64,000 nucleotides of DNA from Paralichthys olivaceus (lineage: Eukaryota > Chordata > Actinopteri > Pleuronectiformes > Paralichthyidae). The stretch covers positions 23,471,001-23,535,000 of the forward strand of contig NC_091102.1 in the NCBI RefSeq assembly GCF_024713975.1, in the 5' to 3' direction. The notes under the pieces are model-generated. The model was not told the origin of the DNA, did not search any database, and worked only from the letters and a program-made list of their open reading frames with translations. Shown piece after piece: positions 42,060-54,719 of the stretch (positions are counted from its first letter, which is position 1; the number at the start of each line of letters is the position of its first letter). The position numbers were made by a program, and so were the translations under genes.

Positions 42060-43110
42060 TGTCCCTGGAGACATCCATCAATGCTTAAGAGGTGACCACA
42101 AATGATCTGTGAACCACTAGATATTGATTACTCTTGTGCTGTGGGTGTCAGGTTTAATGTTGCAGTGGCTTGATAGTGTCGCCTCTGACAGCCATTGCCC
42201 TAACTCTGCTCTGATAGAGTTTAATGGTGAAATATTGATTTCTTTCTGGCCAAGGTCTGCAAGCAACGGCCAGATCATTTGTTGGGGTAAGGCAGGACAC
42301 TCTGTGCTCTGGTCCCAATCAATCACTTTGACAGGGTGCACCAAAAAGAAGATGAAGGAGGAAAGAAAATCAAACCTGGTGAAGCTACAGCGGATACATC
42401 CACAATCAGGTTTTACAGGCCTGCAAAGCAGAGAGAGCAAGAGAGAGGGGGAGAGAGCAGTTATCTCCAACAATGGCTCCAGTTAATATGAATACTAATG
42501 ATATGTTTATTGAGTGGGAATGCTCAGCAAATCACAGTTGATGGAATAACAGTGCCTTGAGCAGGGAATGAGGATCTTGGTGAGAGGGTCTATATTTTAT
42601 TTAAGCAGCTCTCAGCTTGGGCTGGGAAAAAAAAAATCAGGTAATGTGTTGTGTTACAACTCAGTGGTTGTTCCCGCCAGCCGGAGCGATAACAGACTTG
42701 CTAATGGGAAGCCATCAATCACAATCAGCCTCCTATTCCACCGGTGTCTCCACTCTCTGCAGCTCTGTAGAGGGAGCTGGAATAGAGGTAATAATGGAGT
42801 TTTGTGGCAAAGCAGCTGCAGCGGTAGCAGCAGCATGTCCCAGAGTCATATTTCCTGCCAGAGCAATAGATGCTTTGCCATGTCAGCATGTCTTTTGAGA
42901 GCCACAAAATGGCATGAGAAGCAGTTAAATCCTGGATGAGGCCTTGGGCCGCTAGGGGAGAGGAGAATGAATGCAAAGCTGGTCTCAGGTGGCACAATTG
43001 TGTTGGGTGTTTTGTGGCAAAATCTGCTAATTGGTTTTTCATTACAGTCTGCTAAGTCCATTGTTATACCCATAGAGCAGAGACTGCCTACAAAGGACAA
43101 ATATGGGTGA
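42060..43110. other. Candidate conserved non-coding region
   Basis: About 1 kb without repeats and more GC-balanced than its surroundings. Several long but unrelated open frames lie on both strands (for example 42117-42473 minus and 42124-42486 plus), none protein-like and none bounded as exons. Such low-stop, repeat-free islands on the far side of INSIG2 fit the conserved non-coding elements expected toward EN1. No alignment was done. Confidence 0.3.
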
Positions 43111-44565
43111 ATTATCAGGAAATTGTGTAGTTGTCTACAAGAGCATAAATATGCAAAGCCATACTGAATATTTTTATATTTTATTTATATGTTTTATGTT
43201 GCATCACAGAACAGTAGAACAAACAGGACCAAGGAGATGGAAAATTGGCTATACAATTTGAACTGTACACCAAGCAGGCCAGAAAAAGACAGGTTCGTCA
43301 CTCTGTGACATTTGTTATCCGACATGTTTTTAAATTGAGAATGCACTAACAGCTGGTTTACCAACTAGCCAGAATCTTTATATGCATTACAGCTTTTTAC
43401 AATAGCTAACTACATTTTTCTTCTGTGCTTATCTCCTAACAAGAATACTTCACTTAGAACACAATGACCTCATGAAACAGTAACAGCAGGTAGAAAAACA
43501 ATATGTTCACTATTGTCTTTAAAGCAGTTTTTACTTATTACGCATAAACCCACACTCAGTTACCAAAAATTCCATGTCTTAATACCAAGTGGTGTTTGTG
43601 ATACCTCACAGTATATGTCATGCAAATAAATCAGAAATGCTGCAAAATATTATTTTTTTTATTTTTTTCCAAGACTATAAATTGAAAGTAGCATAGAACA
43701 AAATTATACAGTGGTCCAAATCAATCCCGCATATGGCAACAAGTTCTTCCCATTTTACATCATATTTATACTTTGAGCACCTTCTGTATATGTTATTACT
43801 TCTATTATAACTGCCACTATGCAGATTGATTTTTTAAAAAGTGAACTCAGTATTATTCAGAGAAATGTAAGTGGAAGAGGATAATTATATATATATAAAA
43901 AACATGTTTATGTGTTTATTTCCTACCCTCTATTCCAAGACATCTTCTTCATGGGAGGCACAGAGAAATGATAGACTATCTCCAAATTGATCATTTATGC
44001 ATGTCAAAGCAATCCAGTACACTTGACAGGCTAGCTTTACACTGTATACATATTTTGGCCTGAATAAATTATTTTCTGTAGTCTGTTTAATTTGTGAAAT
44101 TCCATGGAATGCATGAATACACAAGTACACAGTGTGAGTAACCAGTAGGGGGCACAACACTACATGTCTCCTCAGTCTTTGGTTCAATCCCAGTCTTCCT
44201 CTTCCACATGCTGAAGTGAAGTGAAACGCTGGAGATACCAATCCCAAGATTGTGTGTGTATATATATCTATATATACACACATTATACAGTATATACATT
44301 TCATGATTGCCTATTTTCTTTACTGCATCATCCATCATAATTAACGTGTGTAGAAGTAAGTAATAAGCTGTAACTAACAAATCAACATTCTACTTGTTTT
44401 TGCTACTTGATTGTAATTCTATTATGTCTATTTTTGTCCTTCATCTATAACATGGTACAATAAATTGCTCACCTCCTCTGCTGACTGCAGGTCGTGTTTT
44501 TCTGGCAACTGGAAGGGCCACTGGCCAGCAAAGCCCTCACCTATTCTGCCTAGAGGAGGGAAGAC
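43111..44565. other. AT-rich intergenic, nothing recognised
   Basis: Contains a short TATATA tract near 43890 and 44260-44300. No exon or RNA gene is seen. Confidence 0.55.
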
Positions 44566-44569
44566 TTAA

Positions 44570-44906
44570 AGGTTCAGTGTGTAGAATTTAGAGGTGAATT
44601 TGCATGTTTCAGCTGAATACCCTTCACCTTTCCCTCCCATTCCAAACATTAAAAAAAAACATGTCAGCCTTAAATTTTTATGAAAACTCAAAGGGTGTTT
44701 AGTTGGTTCAGTCTGGATAACTGTAACACATGGTGGCCTCCGTAGAGAGGACCCCTTCCCGATGTAAATATAAAGTATTTAAATATGAAGGGGCAATTCT
44801 AGGGTAATTAAGATGAAACACACTAGTGAGAACATTGCTAGGATTAATTTATATAATCAATTTCTGCCAATAGATCTCTTTCACCTAAATCCTACATACT
44901 GGACCT
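44570..44906. mobile_element. TTAA-flanked MITE, second family
   Basis: 337 bp between TTAA at 44566-44569 and TTAA at 44907-44910. The left end AGGTTCAGTGTGTAGAATTTAG and the right end, in complement, AGGTCCAGTATGTAGGATTTAG form a 22-bp TIR with three mismatches. Non-coding. The 'taaaggttcagtgtgtag' end is familiar from many fish genomes. Confidence 0.88.
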
Positions 44907-44910
44907 TTAA

Positions 44911-46908
44911 TATGGAGGCCACATTTCAGACAGAGCGGAATTAAATGAAGGGTAAAAGACCTGTAACCAGACATGTATGTCAATCTAAGAATTGCCTGTC
45001 TACATGTGACATCAGCAACCTGCTTTATTTCCATAGCAACTTGGTAGGTTTGGAGCAAATGTGGCATGACAAGGGCCCATACCCACACACCCCTGAAACC
45101 TAAATACTCCAGGGGCCCTTGCAAGGTGTCTTATTTCTAACCACAAGGATTTAGCATTCAAATCTGTTCTCTTCTTATTATGAATTACTTTTATATTGTC
45201 TGTAAGTCAATTTGAGCTGCATTTCTTGTACAAAAATAGTTGACTATTACTATATCATTATGATTATTCATTTGTATTTTTTTAATTGGTAATGTTCAAT
45301 GTTGTGAGGATACATCACCACAGATTTCCAGAGAGTGCAAATCAAACAGGGGAGCACTGCTGCACAGATAGGTCAAGACCAGTGTCAATGGAGTGGGAGA
45401 AAGCTTTAATGCTTTACACAGAAATATAATGTCTTGATGGTAATGCTTAGGGGATTAAAAGATCAGTGTTGTGTTTTTTGATATCCATAAAACTGCATCA
45501 TCTTCTAAAGACAACAACTACCACCTGAATCTCAACAATTTCCAACATGTCAGGAAACCAGTGAAGGCCTTTCATTAAGATGCTCATCACCACAGCCATG
45601 AAAATGCTCCTTGGTGTGGGCTTTTAGAGCACAAAGGCAGAAACTCCTGCTCAGACAGAGAGCAACTTTTCTCTATATAATCACATATGGCATCGTCGTC
45701 ATGCAATGATTTTCTGCCCTGACACAAACTCCACAGCCACTCAGTCATGGAGGTCAAGCTTAATTTTCTCAGGGAGGGTACAAAGATTCAAAACCACTGT
45801 CACGGTCCGTGGAATCCACCCGGCCAACACCACCCCACCACCACCACCATCCCATCCACCACCCCATCTACCCCTTATGGGAAGGTTCAAACTAAATTTC
45901 AAATGAATATTAAGGTCGTCACTGTTGGGGTATGTGTGCAGCAGCAGTTTCGAGAACTGGTTTGCAGGTCAAAGGGTCAACATTTTTGGAGATTGCGCTT
46001 GTGTGGTTGTTTTTAAATCTCTGCCTGAGAGGTTTACTTCTCAACTTTCTTCATTGTGTCTTCCATTGGATGTTCTCTTAGTAGCATTTCCTGAAGTATA
46101 TTTAAATCCCCCATTTTACTCACAGCTGAATTTTGCATTTCTCAAATGAGAATTAGTAGCTGCGAACCACTATTTTGAGCATGTTGGGAGAAAATACAAA
46201 AACATTTCTTTTAAATAAAAGACCAATGAATAAGATTTTTAGGAATTTGGTTTTCTGGTCACATTGTTGTCACAACAGTGACTGGAGAGGTCTTGACTAA
46301 AGCCAATATACAGTATCTTTGTAGTTTAAATGTAATTATGGTTTAATGTACCAAAACATTTAAGGTTGTTATATCCACTGTTTTATTATCAGAGTTAAAA
46401 CAGCATTAAAACAAACACAAGGCTCAGGAAAGCAGACTGCTGAAACCCTTTCACAGCATCAAACAGAATGGTCCATAATACCATGGAATGGATCACAGTC
46501 TATGGAATGGATTAATATGGAAAATCCTTGTCATCAGGCTGCTTTTAAGTAGAAACCTGCATGATAACAATGGTGAACAGCATGTCCGACAACAATAAAA
46601 GGCCCAGTACTAGTGTCTTTGCATCTCAATGTGAATTAGAGATCTAGAGCCTATTTTAGAGGCTCAACTCTGTCCTTCTGTTTATCCAGTTGCTTTCCTC
46701 CTATACAGTCTGCCCAGGACCTCCATCCCATCCTGTTAGCTTGTATGTTGACAAACACATGTGACATGCGGAATCACTGACGCCATTAGATATACTCGTT
46801 GACCAAATGGATGACATGCTAGGTGCTAATCCTTGGTTGAAATTGCTGTGTGCTCCATGACTAAATGCTTTTGGTCAAACACAAATCATCAGTGTGTAAT
46901 CCACTTAG

Positions 46909-46912
<4 letters not shown>
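44911..46912. other. Intergenic, nothing recognised
   Basis: A CCACCA-rich stretch at about 45820-45870 gives proline-rich open frames on the plus strand that do not look like a gene. No exon or repeat end was identified. Confidence 0.5.
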
Positions 46913-46975
<63 letters not shown>

Positions 46976-46976
46976 A
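46913..46976. repeat. (TC)n/(TG)n microsatellite
   Basis: A long TC run followed by a short TG run. Confidence 0.97.
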
Positions 46977-47399
46977 TTTGAGAGAGACAGGTGGAGACAG
47001 AGACAAAGATGGTGGATTTGTGTGGTCTGAAATAGTTATCTGTGACAAAGAAGCTTTTAATCTGTACGTGGCCTGCAGGTCATGAAGGAGCGGAGGGGAG
47101 TCAAGCTAGGTTGTAGGTACTATAACATATATGACACCGTTGCACAATATACAAAGTATAGAAAATATACATCTGTAGCATTTGTATACTCATACACTGA
47201 GCAATAAATACATTCTTAAAAATGAAATGGAAATTAATAATAATAATCACATTTACGAGATATAACCATTTAAGTTAAACAAAAAACAACAAACCACCAC
47301 GTACAATTTAGCAAGAACACCCAAATCACATTTTTCTCTTTATTTTTCCCCCAAGCCAAAACACAAGATAAAACAAAACATTGCACCCATATAATGTGA

Positions 47400-47950
47400 T
47401 ATTTTGTTTGCATGTTCCCAGCCTCAGTGCTATGTGACCAGCTTTCATGAATATCAAGGTATTCAGGGTCACTTCAAGGGTTCAAGAATCTGTGTAAGCC
47501 CTGGTCCCCAGAAAAAAGAATTTTACTGCCATAAAATGGACGCTTCTACCCAGGTTTTCGCACCTCATCCTGTATCCCAAAGATGGAGATTAGGCTTATT
47601 AAGAGGGTTTATTGTCTGTGGTGTCATAGATACCTAGTGATTACACACTCTGTGGCTGCTCCTCCTTCGTTCCACCTCAAACCTCGCAGGGATTTGCTAA
47701 TGCCAAAGTCAAATCAATTATCCCTCCTTCCACCCTCCACCTCCTCTCATTCACCTCTGATATCATTTCAGACAGAATACGCACAACATTGTCAACAAGC
47801 ATTGATGGTAAAGGCAGAGAATATTTATAAAGAGGATTTGATTGTGATTGCGAAGTGTGAATTTCACGAGGTGGCTCATTTCTTCATTCAGGATTTAAAA
47901 AATCCTCCTTGTTTTGCTACCACTGGTTTATTCCTATCAAAGTACTAACA
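47400..47950. other. Candidate conserved non-coding region
   Basis: A repeat-free, balanced-composition stretch with open but non-homologous frames and homeodomain-like words (TCAATTATC, TGATTACAC). Candidate regulatory DNA by texture only. Confidence 0.25.
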
Positions 47951-49894
47951 CATTTGCAACTGTGAAGAGGAAGAAATTTGAAATATTTAAAAAAGTAATA
48001 GTACATTTAATATGGAAATATTTAAATACAAATTGAATTCAAATACACAAAGATTTACACTTCTATATCTTTAAAAACATTTTTATTATTGTTTCTTTTC
48101 ACATCTTGCATGACTGCATGTGAATAAAGAAGATACTTCCTGAATTGGAAGTGAATTCACCTCTGACCTTTAAGTAAACCCCAATGGTTATGAGTCAGTG
48201 ATTTCTGTTATTCAGGAACCCCCTGCTGCTGCTGTGTGCCCGCTGTCTGGATGTTAAACCATGGGAGAAGATGTGTTCCTATAGGGAGCTCCAGCAGATC
48301 TGGCCTAAAGAGGGTTGAGAGGGCTGATGGGTTTAAATGATCCCCTGCTACCACAGCACTTGACCCCAGCTGCCCCATTGAAAGTCTTATTCATGGCTGA
48401 TGTCAACCACTTTTTTAGTGGCAAGAGGATCAGCAATATGCTGAGCCTGGGTTTACTCCACCTGTACACATTCTGTACCTGTACATCATAAATAATATGA
48501 AAATGATTGCACAGGGCCAAAATAGCCACATATTCACTGTCCCCAGGAATGTTTTTGAACGTAATTGTATCCAAGTCAAACCTTTAATCCCTTACAGAGC
48601 CAAGTCTAAATCCCCAGTACACCAAGAAGGCACCATTAGATTGGCTGTAAAAGTGTTGAAATGTCTCATGAGAGCTTGTTGACCAAGAGGGTGAACAGCT
48701 GCAATAAGTAATAGGGGAAGCAGGTGTGGAATGCAGAGACAAGGAAAAAGATATTAAAAAAAAGAAGAGACACAAAATGTATAGTATAATTCATCTTGTG
48801 TTAATCTTTCGTCAATAGACACTGACCACAAATGTTCACCTTTGTATATGAGGAAACACAGAGGTTTGGCCCATATGGGACCCAGAGCAATGTGTATGTA
48901 TGTTTGCCTATGACCAGAGAGCTGAAAGGTCTGGAGAACTAGGCCACTGTTTAGGCACTCATGAAGCCTCTTTGACATGTAAGCGGTGACATAATTAAAA
49001 AGATAAACCTTATGAGCAGGACACAGAGATAAGGGGTATAATGAGAGTGAGGAGGGAAAACATCCAATGAGAGGAGAAAGGGAGGGTTAGTAGGAGGTCT
49101 CAAGGGAAATAAACCCCAACCTGTCAATCATCTCACAGAGATAAGTCTGGATATGGAAGCCTGGAGCTGATCTAGAGGAGCATGATCTGTAGCTTAATGC
49201 AGTCAGGGTTCTCAGTAGTCAGTTTTTAAAGTGAGCAGTATTACATCAGCCCTATGAGACGAATTGGGATTTGTGAATATGGGCTACACATTAATTGACA
49301 TTATCACATACTGTCAGTAAGGATTGGTTCTCTATACATTGTGTTAAAGCCTAGTTAATGATAAGGACTTCATGTGGATATGATGCATCTTTACTACATG
49401 TCACCCAGATCTGACTGAATTGGTGCGTGTCTAAGCAGTTGCCTATTGCTCATGAGTGAACAGGAAACTTGTATCCAACAAAAAAACAACTTTTGTCTCT
49501 TATACAAACCTTTTTCTCCAATTTAGTTAGCACACATTGCCACTGATACTGCATTTCACTGAATATAAAGTGTGGAACCATCCAATATTGACACAATCCC
49601 AGAGATCTGGACTGTTTAATAAAAAGTGTTTAACAGCAATATCTCTTCATCCCTTCAACTGTTGACTTGCTCCATTATTAAAACTTTGCATGAATATTAC
49701 AATCTTCATGTATAAAAGCATGTCTTTGATGGCATTGCTCATTTCTCATTTTTTCTTGCAACTCAACTGTGCCCAGTTTTGAAGGGTCATTGTCATGGTC
49801 ATTAATGGATCGGGAATCAGAGACCATGATCATAAAGGCTGATCCTGTATCGTGCTGACTGACTGCGATTGTAATAGCGGATCCTCTATCATGC
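47951..49894. other. Intergenic with a short LINE tail
   Basis: A LINE tail piece at about 49245-49300 ('cagccctatgagacgaattgggatttgtgaatatgggctaca') matches 49985-50040. Otherwise no gene is seen. 48170-48700 is repeat-poor. Confidence 0.5.
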
Positions 49895-50080
49895 TGGCCT
49901 CTCTCTGAGGTTTCTACGTTCTATTTCCTGTTAAAAGTTTTTTTAGTCGTTTTTCCTTACTCTTATTAAGGGTTAAGAACAGAGGATGTCGCACCTTGTT
50001 AAGCCCTATGAGACATTGTGATTTATGAATATGGGCTATACAAATAAAATTTGATTGATTGATTGATTGATTGATTGTCA
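49895..50080 (+). repeat. LINE 3' end with (GATT)n tail
   Basis: 'ctctgaggtttctacgttctatttcctgttaaaa', 'acagaggatgtcgcaccttgttaagccctatgagaca' and 'gggctatacaaataaaatttgattgattg' ending in GATT repeats form a classic 5'-truncated fish LINE 3' end. Confidence 0.75.
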
Positions 50081-51218
50081 TTATCAAGCACAACTGCAAT
50101 AGTCCAATGCTCTTTGCAGAAGCCTATACTTGTGTGGTATGGTCCAGAAAGATTCGGTACCTTCATAGTGTTAAGCTCTGCTGCTCCACAACAACAGCAG
50201 CACAGCCATTACATATCTAACAGATATGAATTCATATAGTGAATATTTCCCTTCAAAACACATAACAATTTGTTCCAGCTGAAGATGTGTGATTCTCCCA
50301 CTCGGGTGTGTAAATGATATAGGAGCACATTGTTATTTCCTGCATCAGCCTACATTGTGAGCTCTGCACAGATGGGTGCCTCTTGATTGACAGTTAACTT
50401 GTCTCTGTGACACAAGGCTTCTCGTATGTAGTTTAGAGCCGTGAACGCAAGCGTCCTCTGTGAAATGCTCCTGCTCTCTCCCTCGTCTTTGACAGCCCCG
50501 ATTAGAAGGGAAACCTGTATGGAGTGAATGCATCTCTAACAGGAGGAGCGTGTGGTGCTGTGAGGTGGAAAGTGAGCTCTTGTTATTGGGGCCTGCTGTA
50601 GAGGCTGTTTACATGGGAACCTTAGGAGGAATAGTGTGTAGCCTGACATCCAGTGTATCCTCATCTCCAAGAACCCCTGTGAAAAAAATGCCACAGAAGG
50701 CAACCATGGTGCATAAGAGCAGCCCTGTGGCCTGCCTTAAAGCACCAGAGGTAGCAGGAGGAAGAGGAATAATTTCCCTTTACATATTTGAAAAGGGAAC
50801 CCACCATCTCATTTAGGTGGCATGTGAGCAACATTTGAATTCTAATTATTACATTGATAATATAACTGACTGTAAAAAAACAATGGTTGTGTTTCAGGGT
50901 GAATAGCTTTGGGAGAAGATACTAGTCTTATGTCACATCTTCTCTCTCTAGAGTTCAGCCTGCAGCCTTCAGCAGGTCTTACCACATTTGGTACTTATAT
51001 CAGTCAATGAATACATGTACAAGCCAATGTGATGTGATGCTTATTTGCCTGACACAGCTAAGAGGTGGGAAGAGTATAATTTGATCGAACAAATATTAAA
51101 TTATTGACTGCTTTCCACCCACAATCCAACACACACATCCCACTATCTTTCCAATATATGACCCACCAATTAAGTGTTTTATATCAAACTAAATATTCAT
51201 TTTAAAAATGTTTACTCA
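50081..51218. other. Intergenic, nothing recognised
   Basis: 50380-50820 is repeat-poor and GC-balanced with open but non-homologous frames; possibly conserved non-coding DNA. No gene is supported. Confidence 0.4.
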
Positions 51219-51220
51219 TA

Positions 51221-52000
51221 CACTGCTCAAAAGAATTAAGGGAACACTTAAATCACACATCAGATCTTGTTCAACAAATTATTAGAGTTGAAAATCTTAA
51301 CTAATTCTATAATTTCTTGAGAGCAAAACAGTGAATGGAAACCAAAATCATCATCAATCAAAATCTAACAAAAACAATTTAAATCACAGGCTGATCCAAC
51401 TTGCATGGATTTCATCACAGCAACTCATAATGTGACTCAGTAGTGTGTATGGCCTCCTCGTGTCTATATGCACTATCAACAATGTCTGGGTATTCTCCTG
51501 ATGACCTGTGGACGGTGTCCTTAGGGATCTTCTTCCAGACCTGGATCAGGGCATCAGTACGCTCATAGACAGTCTTTGGTGCTACTTGGAAAGCGACAAA
51601 TACACAGATAAATTATGTCCCAGACTTTCACAATTGGATTCAGGCCTGGGGAACGTGAGGCTCAGTCAATGGCATCAATTCCTTCATCATCCAGGAACTG
51701 CCTGAACTCTCTGGCCACATAAGGCCGAGCATTGTCCTGCACCAGCAGGAACCCAGGGTCCACTGCAGCAGCGTAAGGTCTGACAAGCACTCTGAGGATT
51801 TCATCCTGGTACCTAACAGCAGTCAGGGTACTCATTCACATCTATCACAGTGCTCGGGGGGAACCTGCTCTCATCTCTGAGGAGAACGAGGCACAAGTGG
51901 CGGACCTGTGAGCCCTACTAAAGAGAGTAGCCCTCTCTTTAGTAGGGCTCTGGTAGTGCCAGTTTGTAGGACCCCAGTGGCATCTTAGATGGCCACAGTT
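51221..52000 (-). mobile_element. Tc1-like element fragment, minus strand
   Basis: TA at 51219-51220, then the end CACTGCTCAAAAGAATTAAGGG, matching the left end of the remnant at 28384. On the minus strand the body includes transposase phrases equivalent to a VQDNARPYVAREF-like segment (about 51730-51690) and [15 protein letters not shown] (about 51710-51670). Broken by stops; the opposite TIR was not found. A perfect hairpin lies near its end (51911-51949). Confidence 0.72.
51911..51949. repeat. Perfect 17-bp inverted repeat
   Basis: AGCCCTACTAAAGAGAG (51911-51927), a 5-base loop, then its exact complement (51933-51949). Confidence 0.95.
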
Positions 52001-52234
52001 ACTCATCTCTCCGCTCATTTCAGAAACTTCACTTTAAGTCCTTGTTTCCTGCCTATGTGATTGTTTTCCCTGCCCGTTTGTCTTCACCTTCACCTTCAAA
52101 AATAAATGAGTTGCTGAGCCATAGATCTTTCCTTCTTTATCTTCTACTTCAGATTTTACCTTATATCTAGTGACCATTGGTTTCATACCATAGTTTTTTT
52201 CCCTGAGTATTTAATTGTCATTCTTTATTATTAG

Positions 52235-53790
52235 GTTCCGAGCACGACAGTTCAAGAATCTATTGTTTTTGCAAGGATTTTTCTTTTTTTTCTTCTTCTG
52301 CTAAATGAAATGCCTTTTGGGGAGCCTGAACATATGTGAAAACTCACCAAATTTTGCAGGTGGGTCAGGTATGGTGAAAATGTATGCATTTTAATGTGCC
52401 CAGGAATGTACATCTAAAAATGCCTCAATAGCACTCCCTACAAATTTCAGTAAGGGTCTTCCTGTTCATTTTCTTTCGCCTAGAGTAATGCAAATCGGTA
52501 CACGTGTGTATCATGCCCAGGCGTACAAATAATCCCCATGACACTTTTTGCCACACCCAACAGAAAGTCAGCCATTTTTGATTGAAAATTAAATTTGGCG
52601 TGAATTTTGCTGTTATGACACCCGCTTCAAAATCGTACTTCTCCTACAGATTTCATGCGATCGACTTCACATTTGGATTATGTCATGATTAAGACTTTCT
52701 GATTAAAAGTTTTATAAACTATGTGCTTTCATCAGAGGTCGTGGCCGTGGCGTGGTGGCGAATTTCGATCAATCGCCAGAAAACAATAAGTGCTTATAAC
52801 ATCCATGTATATTATCCAATCTGCCTCAAACCACATATGTACAATAAATCTCTCATCCTGAACATCTCTATATGATAATATTTAATAATACTCATCGTGC
52901 TCCCAAGCTGTAACAGGAAATGTCCTGTTTTACATGTTGGTGTTCTGCAGCTAGCCCGTTCACCCAATTTATGTGAAATTTGGTCAGGAGAGCCTAAACT
53001 AAAGAAGTTGGTGATGCCATAGAATCAAACTTGTGAGTTTTCATCAGGGTGCATGTCCTTGGCATGGTGGTGAATCTTAATGTCTCACCAAGAACCTTCA
53101 AGTAGCTGTAACTCCCATGTTTTTACACACTGTAAATGTGTGATAATGAACCTGCCCCAAAGAGTTCTATAAGCAAATATACTTTAATAGTCACAGTGCC
53201 CCTTAGCTGTGACAGGAAGTATCATGTTTCTTTGAGATGCTATGCCTACATTTTTCATTTTGATCCACCTCAAAATAGGTCAGGGAAGCCTTGAGATGCT
53301 GGAGATGCCATTTTGTGCCAATTAAGCATCTACGTTGAACCGCGACGGCATACCCTTTAATGAAATGCCAACAAACAGGAAGTGGCTGTGACCTCACTTC
53401 ACATGCTTCAATCTGCCTCAAAATGAACATGTGCAATGAGAGTCACTATGTGAACACGAGGACAATATTTGGCAGCTGAGGCAGAATGGCACACACAGCG
53501 CCCCCGGCTGGAAACTGCTAGTAGTCACTCTGTAGTCACACTTCATTGGAATAACCTAAATTTTTCACAGCCGACTCAAGACCTCAGCTGAATCGTAAGG
53601 CATGATCAGCGATCATATTTCTTGCCACCCGATGGACGCAGGGACATGGTCGGACATCCTTCCCTTCAAGTTTTGAGCAAATGCCTCTTTGTGGGGGCGA
53701 CGAGGGGGAAGCGTCCACCTCGGCATGGTCACGTCACTTCTCCACGGTGGCAAGGCTCTGGATCACATTCTACTTGATTGTAAGTCTAGT
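52235..53790. repeat. Long dispersed repeat with ~300-bp internal periodicity
   Basis: It starts 'ttaggttccgagcacgacag'. Phrases such as 'aattttgcaggtgggtcagg', 'agcccgttcacccaattt' and 'gcgcccccggctggaaactgc' are ones I have seen many times in fish introns, so I call it a repeat. Internally, TTTCATCAG followed by a GTGG.GTGG-like word occurs at 52727 and 53039, and 'gacggcatacccttta' at 53342 aligns as a third, more diverged unit. Words like 'ctgcctcaaa' and 'acaggaa' recur with the same spacing. There is no coding capacity. Confidence 0.6.
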
Positions 53791-54128
53791 TTTTTTTTTT
53801 TTCATTAAATATACAATTTATTAACTGTTTCTTTTTTCCCCCTTATCTTATCCTGTATGAATGTGTGTATGAGGGAGAAGTGTATCTGGGTTTTGGGATG
53901 GGGAGGGGGAATTCACTTTCCAGGACAGAGGATGCACAGCAGTTTTGCAAGATGGGGGTTTTATGTGACGTTGTAGGTGTGACATTAAATGAAATGGGTC
54001 TATGAGGAATGACACTGTATGACCATTCAGACCATTGCACATGTTATTTGCACTTGTGAGAGCATCCCCATCAGCTGTGTGCATGGGAATGAGAATACTT
54101 ACCCCACTGCTGACGTGTACATTGTAGT
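53791..54128. other. Spacer, nothing recognised
   Basis: No exon or repeat boundary was identified. Confidence 0.5.
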
Positions 54129-54540
54129 TTGAGGGCTACCCTACCTTTTGAACATTGGAGTTGCAGATTATGTTCCTTGTCCAATTGTGTTGCAAGTGAC
54201 CTGCCAGTCTTGTTTGATTTGCTAAACCAACCTCAGTGTTGTAATGTTGCAGCAACTAAAGCTGAGGCCAAGCTTGTACACAAGCCCTCTAAAACCCTTT
54301 GTGCCCTGCCTTTTTATGATGCAGACCTAGACACCCAGCCCAGTAAGCACCAGAAGTCACCCAGAAAAAGGAGGTATGACAGATTCCAGCACACTGTCAG
54401 ATGAGCTTGCTCCAGTTTTATCATCGGGTTTCAAAGTGCTTTCACACAACAGTTCAGATGCAGATGAAGATGACCCCAGGTTAGTCACTGTGTTGCAGAA
54501 GAGAGATGTTGAGAGTAAGTAGTATTGAAAATGGCACCGT
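54129..54540 (+). pseudogene. Unidentified protein-coding debris, possibly Ty3/Gypsy
   Basis: A 91-codon open frame ends KHQKSPRKRRYDRFQHTVR, and a second frame continues with acidic sequence (SSDADEDDPRLVTVLQKRD). Neither is a domain I can name. Because 57575-57860 beyond the LINE looks like Gypsy integrase, this could be an upstream piece of the same element split by the LINE. This is a weak inference. Confidence 0.3.
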
Positions 54541-54719
54541 GCTAGGTGGCAGCCTGTTACTGCAGCTCTGTTTTTTCTTGACATTTTACGTCTTTTTGTC
54601 ACTTTATTCTTTTATTTTTTTCTCAGTAATTGTACTGGAGACTTAGTTGCAATGGCTACGAGCTGTTTTAAAACTTTTTTCCTAGTTTTTCTGCTACTTT
54701 CCACACTTTGTTTCAACGA

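Noticed and set aside
42117..42486. Opposed 118- and 120-codon frames
   Set aside because: No homology, no exon borders, no shared codon bias; more likely non-coding conserved DNA.
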